From positions 1-34,835 of the forward strand of contig CAMDFP010000012.1 in NCBI GenBank assembly GCA_945897335.1: DNA of 34,835 nt, given 5' to 3'. This document shows positions 32,540 through 34,835 of this stretch, in pieces. The notes under the pieces were generated by a model. It was given only the letters and a program-made list of their open reading frames with translations. It made no database searches and had not been told where the DNA came from. Source of the stretch: Asaia bogorensis. GTDB taxonomy: Bacteria; Pseudomonadota; Alphaproteobacteria; SHVZ01. Numbering within the stretch: the stretch's first letter is position 1; each line of letters begins with the position of its first letter. The translations under genes and the position numbers were made by a program.

Positions 32540-33280
32540 TCAGGACGCCCAGTCGGGCCGCGGGATCGCCAGATAGGCTTCGCGCAGCGCCGTCGACCAT
32601 TGTTCGCGCAGCTCGCGGAAATAAGGGTCGTCCTCGCCGATGCGGCGGCGGATGTCGACCGCCAGCGCGTCCTTCTTGTAGACGAGCAGGTCGACCGGCA
32701 GCCCCACGGTCAGGTTCGACCGAAGCGTCGAATCCATCGAGACCAGGACGAGCTTGATCGCGTCATAGAGATCGCTGCCGTAGCGGGCGGCACGGTCGAG
32801 GATGGGCTTCCCATACTTGTGCTCGCCGATCTGCAGGAAGGGCGTGTCTTCCGTCGCTTCGATGAAGTTGCCGGCGGAGTAGATCTGGAAGAGCCGGAGC
32901 GAGCGGCCCTTGATCTGGCCGCCGAGGAGGAGCGCGACGTCGAATCCGACCTGCTGGGCGCGCATGGCCTCGCCATAGACCCCATACACCTTGCGCACGG
33001 CCTCGCCGACGATCTGCGCCGCCCGGAACATGCTGGGCGCCTTCGCCAGCGTCTCCATCTGGCCGGTGTCGGCACTTTCGAATCCTTCCGACACCAGATT
33101 CACGACCGCCTGGGTGATGGCGAGGTTGCCGGAGGTGGCGAGGCAGATCATGCGCTCGCCCGGGATCTCGACCACGTGCAGCTTGCAGAATGTCGCGATG
33201 TTGTCGACGCCGGCATTGGTGCGGGTGTCGGCCAGCATGACGAGGCCGCCCTGGAGGCGGAGGCCCACGCAATAGGTCAT
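32540..33280 (-). CDS. Anbu-type proteasome-like peptidase
   Basis: A 246-residue Ntn-hydrolase of the Anbu (ancestral beta subunit) group. After removal of Met1 the nucleophile would be T1 (MTYCVGLRL), with D17 in ADTRTNAG and K32 in FCKLHVV matching the proteasome triad. GERMICLATSGNLAITQAVV and SMDSTLRSNLTVGLPVDLLV are typical family stretches. Known Anbu structures are open helical or ring assemblies without an ATPase partner. The start at 33280 is required to expose the Thr; the open frame extends 49 codons upstream into the transglutaminase gene and is not used. The gene follows the transglutaminase-like gene after 22 bases and forms one locus with it and the alpha-E gene. Confidence 0.92.
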   Translation of the reverse strand: MTYCVGLRLQGGLVMLADTRTNAGVDNIATFCKLHVVEIPGERMICLATSGNLAITQAVVNLVSEGFESADTGQMETLAKAPSMFRAAQIVGEAVRKVYGVYGEAMRAQQVGFDVALLLGGQIKGRSLRLFQIYSAGNFIEATEDTPFLQIGEHKYGKPILDRAARYGSDLYDAIKLVLVSMDSTLRSNLTVGLPVDLLVYKKDALAVDIRRRIGEDDPYFRELREQWSTALREAYLAIPRPDWAS

Positions 33281-33302
33281 CGTCGGTCCCGATAGGCGGA
33301 GG

Positions 33303-34118
33303 TTACTGCTGCGCCTGAACCTGCTGCACTTCCACCGCCACCGCAAGCGTCTCCGCTGCACCGCCCCGGCGGATGCCGCGCACGGGCGCCGCCTCGGTGT
33401 AGTCGAGGCCGACCGCGACCCGCACATAAGCCTCGGTCGGAGACAGGCCGTTGGCGGCGTCGAACCCGACCCAGCCGAGCCGGTCGATCCGGACCTCGGC
33501 CCAGGCGTGGCTCGCCTCGGTCGGCTCGGTGCGCGGGCCGTCCCAGAAATAGCCGCTAACGTAGCGGGCGGGGTGGCCGAGCAGGCGGGCCGCGGCGATC
33601 AGCACATGGGCATGGTCCTGGCAGACGCCGTGTCCGCGCGCCAGCGCCTCGGCGGCGGATGTGACGACCGAGGTCGAGCCCACCTCGTAGACGACGCGGG
33701 CACGTACATCGAGCATCAGCCGGTGCAGGCGCTCGACCGGATTGGCGACGCCGGCCTGGGCTGCGGCGAGATCCTCGATCGCCTTGTCCGGGCGGGTCGC
33801 ATCGGTCTGGCGGAGATAGAAGAGCGCCGGCAGAGGATCGATGGCGCCGGTGACGACGCCGGCTGACTCGCTGGTCTCGACCTCGCCTTCGACGATGATC
33901 GCCGACTCCTCGTGCCGGCGTTCGATGGTGACCAGGTGGCAGCGGTTGCCGTAGCCGTCCTCGAATCCCGGAAGCATCCGCCGGTTGCCGTCCATGACCC
34001 GCCAGGAGAGCACGCGCTGGCCTTCGTGGTCGCGCGGCGCCAGGCGCACGACCTGGGCCGCCAGGTCGATCGGCTTGTCGTAGCGATAGCGGGTCTCGTG
34101 GCGGATACGGATACGCAT
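33303..34118 (-). CDS. Transglutaminase-like cysteine protease family protein
   Basis: A 271-residue protein of the bacterial transglutaminase-like family (COG1305). MRIRIRHETRYRYDKPIDLA is the characteristic N-terminal beta domain, and the catalytic triad is C166 in GHGVCQDHAHVLI, H204 in EASHAWAEVRID and D220 in GWVGFDAANG. Such proteins act as peptidases or amide-bond-forming enzymes; the substrate is unknown. No signal peptide is seen, so it is probably cytoplasmic. It lies 3 bases after the alpha-E gene and 22 bases before Anbu, the conserved arrangement, and probably handles the same peptide or modified protein. Confidence 0.92.
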   Translation of the reverse strand: MRIRIRHETRYRYDKPIDLAAQVVRLAPRDHEGQRVLSWRVMDGNRRMLPGFEDGYGNRCHLVTIERRHEESAIIVEGEVETSESAGVVTGAIDPLPALFYLRQTDATRPDKAIEDLAAAQAGVANPVERLHRLMLDVRARVVYEVGSTSVVTSAAEALARGHGVCQDHAHVLIAAARLLGHPARYVSGYFWDGPRTEPTEASHAWAEVRIDRLGWVGFDAANGLSPTEAYVRVAVGLDYTEAAPVRGIRRGGAAETLAVAVEVQQVQAQQ

Positions 34119-34121
34119 CGT

Positions 34122-34835
34122 TCAGAACAGATAATGCCGGCTGATCTCGCCGCCCAGCACCGTGTTGGTGTCGATGAATTCGGTCAGGAATTCGTGCAGG
34201 CCAGCCTGGAAGATCGCCTCGATCCGGCCGTAGCGCAAACGGGCGTCGATCTCGCCGGCCAGGCGGTGGCATTCGCCGCGCGCCCCATAGGACTGACCCA
34301 GCACGTCGAGCTGGCGGGAGATCTCGCCGAGGCAGCTCATCAGAGAGCGTGGCATCTCCGGGCGGAGGATGAGCAACTCGGCGACCAGCCAGGGCTTCAC
34401 CCGGTCGCGATAGACCCAGTGATAAGAGCGCAGCGCCGAGACCGAGCGCAGGATCGCCGTCCACTGGTAGTAGTCGACCAGGCCACCGACCGGTTCGGTC
34501 TTGGGCAGCAGAACGAGGTATTTCACATCGAGGATGCGGGCGGTGTTGTCGGCGCGCTCGACGAAGGTGCCGAGCCGGCTGAACCAGTAGGCATCGCTGC
34601 GCAGCATGGTCGCGGCGACGGCGCCGCCGAAGAGCAGCGAGCGCTCCTTCACCCGGTCGAGCACGCGGCGCACCCGTTCGGGCGAGAAGTCTTCGGGCCT
34701 GAGCTGGCGCATTTCAAGCCAGGTCGCGTTCACAGCCTCCCACATGTCGGCGGTCAGCGCGGTGCGGACGGCGCGGCCATTGTTCCTAGCCGTTTCCAGG
34801 CAGGAGAGGATCGAGGATGGGTTATCGGGATCGCG
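34122..34835 (-). CDS. Alpha-E domain-containing protein, 5' end outside the window
   Basis: About 237 residues of an alpha-E protein (COG2307), cut at its N-terminus by the window edge. The frame stays open upstream of the internal ATG at 34745 and reads RDPDNPSSILSCLE, then ARNNGRAVRTALTADMWEAV, a strong family signature, so the true start lies beyond 34835. Further signatures are SDAYWFSRLGTFVERADNTA, YYQWTAILRSVSALRSY and LHEFLTEFIDTN. The domain is all-helical and of unknown chemistry. It is normally encoded with a circularly permuted ATP-grasp protein, a transglutaminase-like protein and Anbu; the last two follow here and the ATP-grasp gene would be expected just to the right. Confidence 0.92.
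   Translation of the reverse strand, partial: RDPDNPSSILSCLETARNNGRAVRTALTADMWEAVNATWLEMRQLRPEDFSPERVRRVLDRVKERSLLFGGAVAATMLRSDAYWFSRLGTFVERADNTARILDVKYLVLLPKTEPVGGLVDYYQWTAILRSVSALRSYHWVYRDRVKPWLVAELLILRPEMPRSLMSCLGEISRQLDVLGQSYGARGECHRLAGEIDARLRYGRIEAIFQAGLHEFLTEFIDTNTVLGGEISRHYLF

Overview
The window looks like chromosomal DNA from a GC-rich (roughly two-thirds G+C) alphaproteobacterium, probably of the Rhodospirillales or a related order. The reasons are gene content and order: cmk-rpsA-ihfB-lapA, pyrF-trpF, trpB-trpA-accD-folC, a TIGR02300 protein beside tRNA-Ala, a cobalamin-dependent ribonucleotide reductase, and an Anbu-type peptidase locus. No phage, insertion sequence, CRISPR array or rRNA gene was seen.

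Left part (1-10.9 kb). The N-terminal end of gloB (-) diverges from a methyltransferase (+). A tight + strand operon follows: chorismate mutase, hisC and tyrA, which together lead from chorismate towards tyrosine. Convergent to it is a - strand operon of nrdJ, a membrane histidine kinase and a DUF2125 protein, all overlapping end to end. On the + strand beyond the nrdJ promoter lie a SnoaL-like protein, an aspartoacylase-family metallohydrolase and trxA.

Middle part (10.9-26.4 kb), almost all - strand. Read in the direction of transcription it is cmk, rpsA, ihfB, lapA, (ornithine cyclodeaminase-like gene), pyrF, trpF, (thioesterase, MarR, Asp-box propeller, MoaD/ThiS, queuosine-precursor transporter, queC), trpB, trpA, accD, folC, GST. 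The backbone is a known alphaproteobacterial order; the bracketed genes appear to be insertions that split it in two places. The first insertion carries a decayed patch (20.9-22.1 kb) with a GNAT gene that lost its centre and an NlpC/P60-like gene broken by a frameshift, a stop codon and 3' truncation. The second carries a MarR-controlled module with a palindromic operator over its predicted -10 box.

Right part (26.5-34.8 kb). TIGR02300 and tRNA-Ala(GGC) are followed by a 404-residue protein I cannot assign, a radical SAM enzyme, an N-terminally truncated TIGR04372 glycosyltransferase, and an oligopeptide-type ABC binding protein whose signal peptide is separated from the mature protein by one extra G in a seven-G run. 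The window ends with a - strand locus of alpha-E protein (cut by the window edge), transglutaminase-like protein and Anbu proteasome-like peptidase, a conserved association whose substrate is still uncertain.

The best candidates for under-described biology are the MarR/Asp-box/MoaD module, the Anbu locus, the degenerate PheA-like half of the chorismate mutase, and the unknown protein next to the radical SAM enzyme. All assignments come from reading the sequence and recalling families; no database search was possible.
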